A stretch of 64,000 nucleotides of DNA from Amblyornis subalaris (lineage: Eukaryota > Chordata > Aves > Passeriformes > Ptilonorhynchidae). Position numbers and translations under genes: made by a program. The notes under the pieces were generated by a model. That model had not been told where the DNA came from, did not search any database, and saw nothing but the letters and a program-made list of their open reading frames with translations. Shown here one piece after another: positions 63,709-64,000 of this stretch. The DNA lies in the NCBI GenBank assembly GCA_018881555.1, contig JACAXG010000069.1, forward strand, positions 2,899,403 to 2,963,402. Reading direction: 5' to 3'. Numbering within the stretch: position 1 is the stretch's first letter; each line of letters opens with the position of its first letter.

Positions 63709-64000
63709 TCAACACTTTAAAAAGTGAAAGGAAACCCATAATAAAATGAACACTTAAATATTTTAGCAAGAGTCTCTTCCTGGGCAAAAAACCAAACCCA
63801 AACTTGTTATACTAGAGAAGAAAGTCACAGAAAGCTTATCTGAGTAGACAGAGATTAAATAGAAGTTAAAATGACCATTTAGCCTTGCATAGTGATATTA
63901 AAGGATACAGTAATAAGATCTCAAAGGAAGCCATTTCAGATGGCTTAGGAATTCTAGTGCGCAATAGACTTAAGAAAATTAATACATTTACACAATAACA

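Larger units (their letters stand above)
53801..64000. other. AT-rich interval with homopolymers, no recognised gene
   Basis: About 10.2 kb. A GC-richer patch at ~57870-58180 (103-codon + strand ORF) and another at ~54890-55060 match nothing known to me. Homopolymer tracts are listed separately. No LINE, SINE or LTR was recognised. Confidence 0.55.

Overview
The window reads as non-coding DNA from a bird, most likely a passerine. It carries several decayed CR1 LINE copies of the avian type, with 3' ends built on repeats of an octamer like ATTCTRTG, and LTRs of avian endogenous retroviruses. One short element fuses a tRNA-Ile-like head to a CR1-X-type tail, which is the architecture of the passerine SINE TguSINE1. 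DNA between the repeats is AT-rich and has no operons, bacterial signals or long clean reading frames. It looks like an intergenic region or a very large intron.

Layout. Positions ~180-2411 hold a long + strand CR1 copy. It keeps recognisable endonuclease and reverse transcriptase parts, but it is frameshifted, internally deleted and missing its 3' end. From 2.4 to 11.0 kb the sequence is mostly unique, with simple repeats and one speculative terminal exon encoding a membrane segment (4241-4423, - strand). Short - strand CR1 3' ends lie at 11.0, 15.4, 16.7 and 21.45 kb, and a 1 kb - strand CR1 lies at 24.2-25.2 kb. A + strand CR1 lies at 26.85-27.53 kb. The 5' part of an LTR sits at 12.43-12.70 kb. 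The TguSINE1-like element is at 36.81-36.95 kb. An LTR cluster spans 41.4-43.06 kb: a 5'-truncated + strand LTR, then a complete 580-bp - strand solo LTR with TG/CA ends, a TATA box, a poly(A) signal and a probable target-site duplication. A weaker LTR-like piece is at ~53.62-53.80 kb. The last 10 kb is AT-rich unique sequence with homopolymer tracts.

How the parts relate. No host protein-coding gene can be called with confidence. All ORFs with recognisable homology are CR1 ORF2 remnants. The SINE depends on CR1 machinery because its 3' tail copies that of CR1-X, so it and the CR1 copies belong to one retrotransposition system. The LTRs are remnants of retroviral insertions; no gag, pol or env was found beside them. 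I found no evidence for a new biological system. The items most worth checking are the SINE, the two splice-flanked exon candidates and the LTR cluster. All family assignments were made by eye, without database searches.
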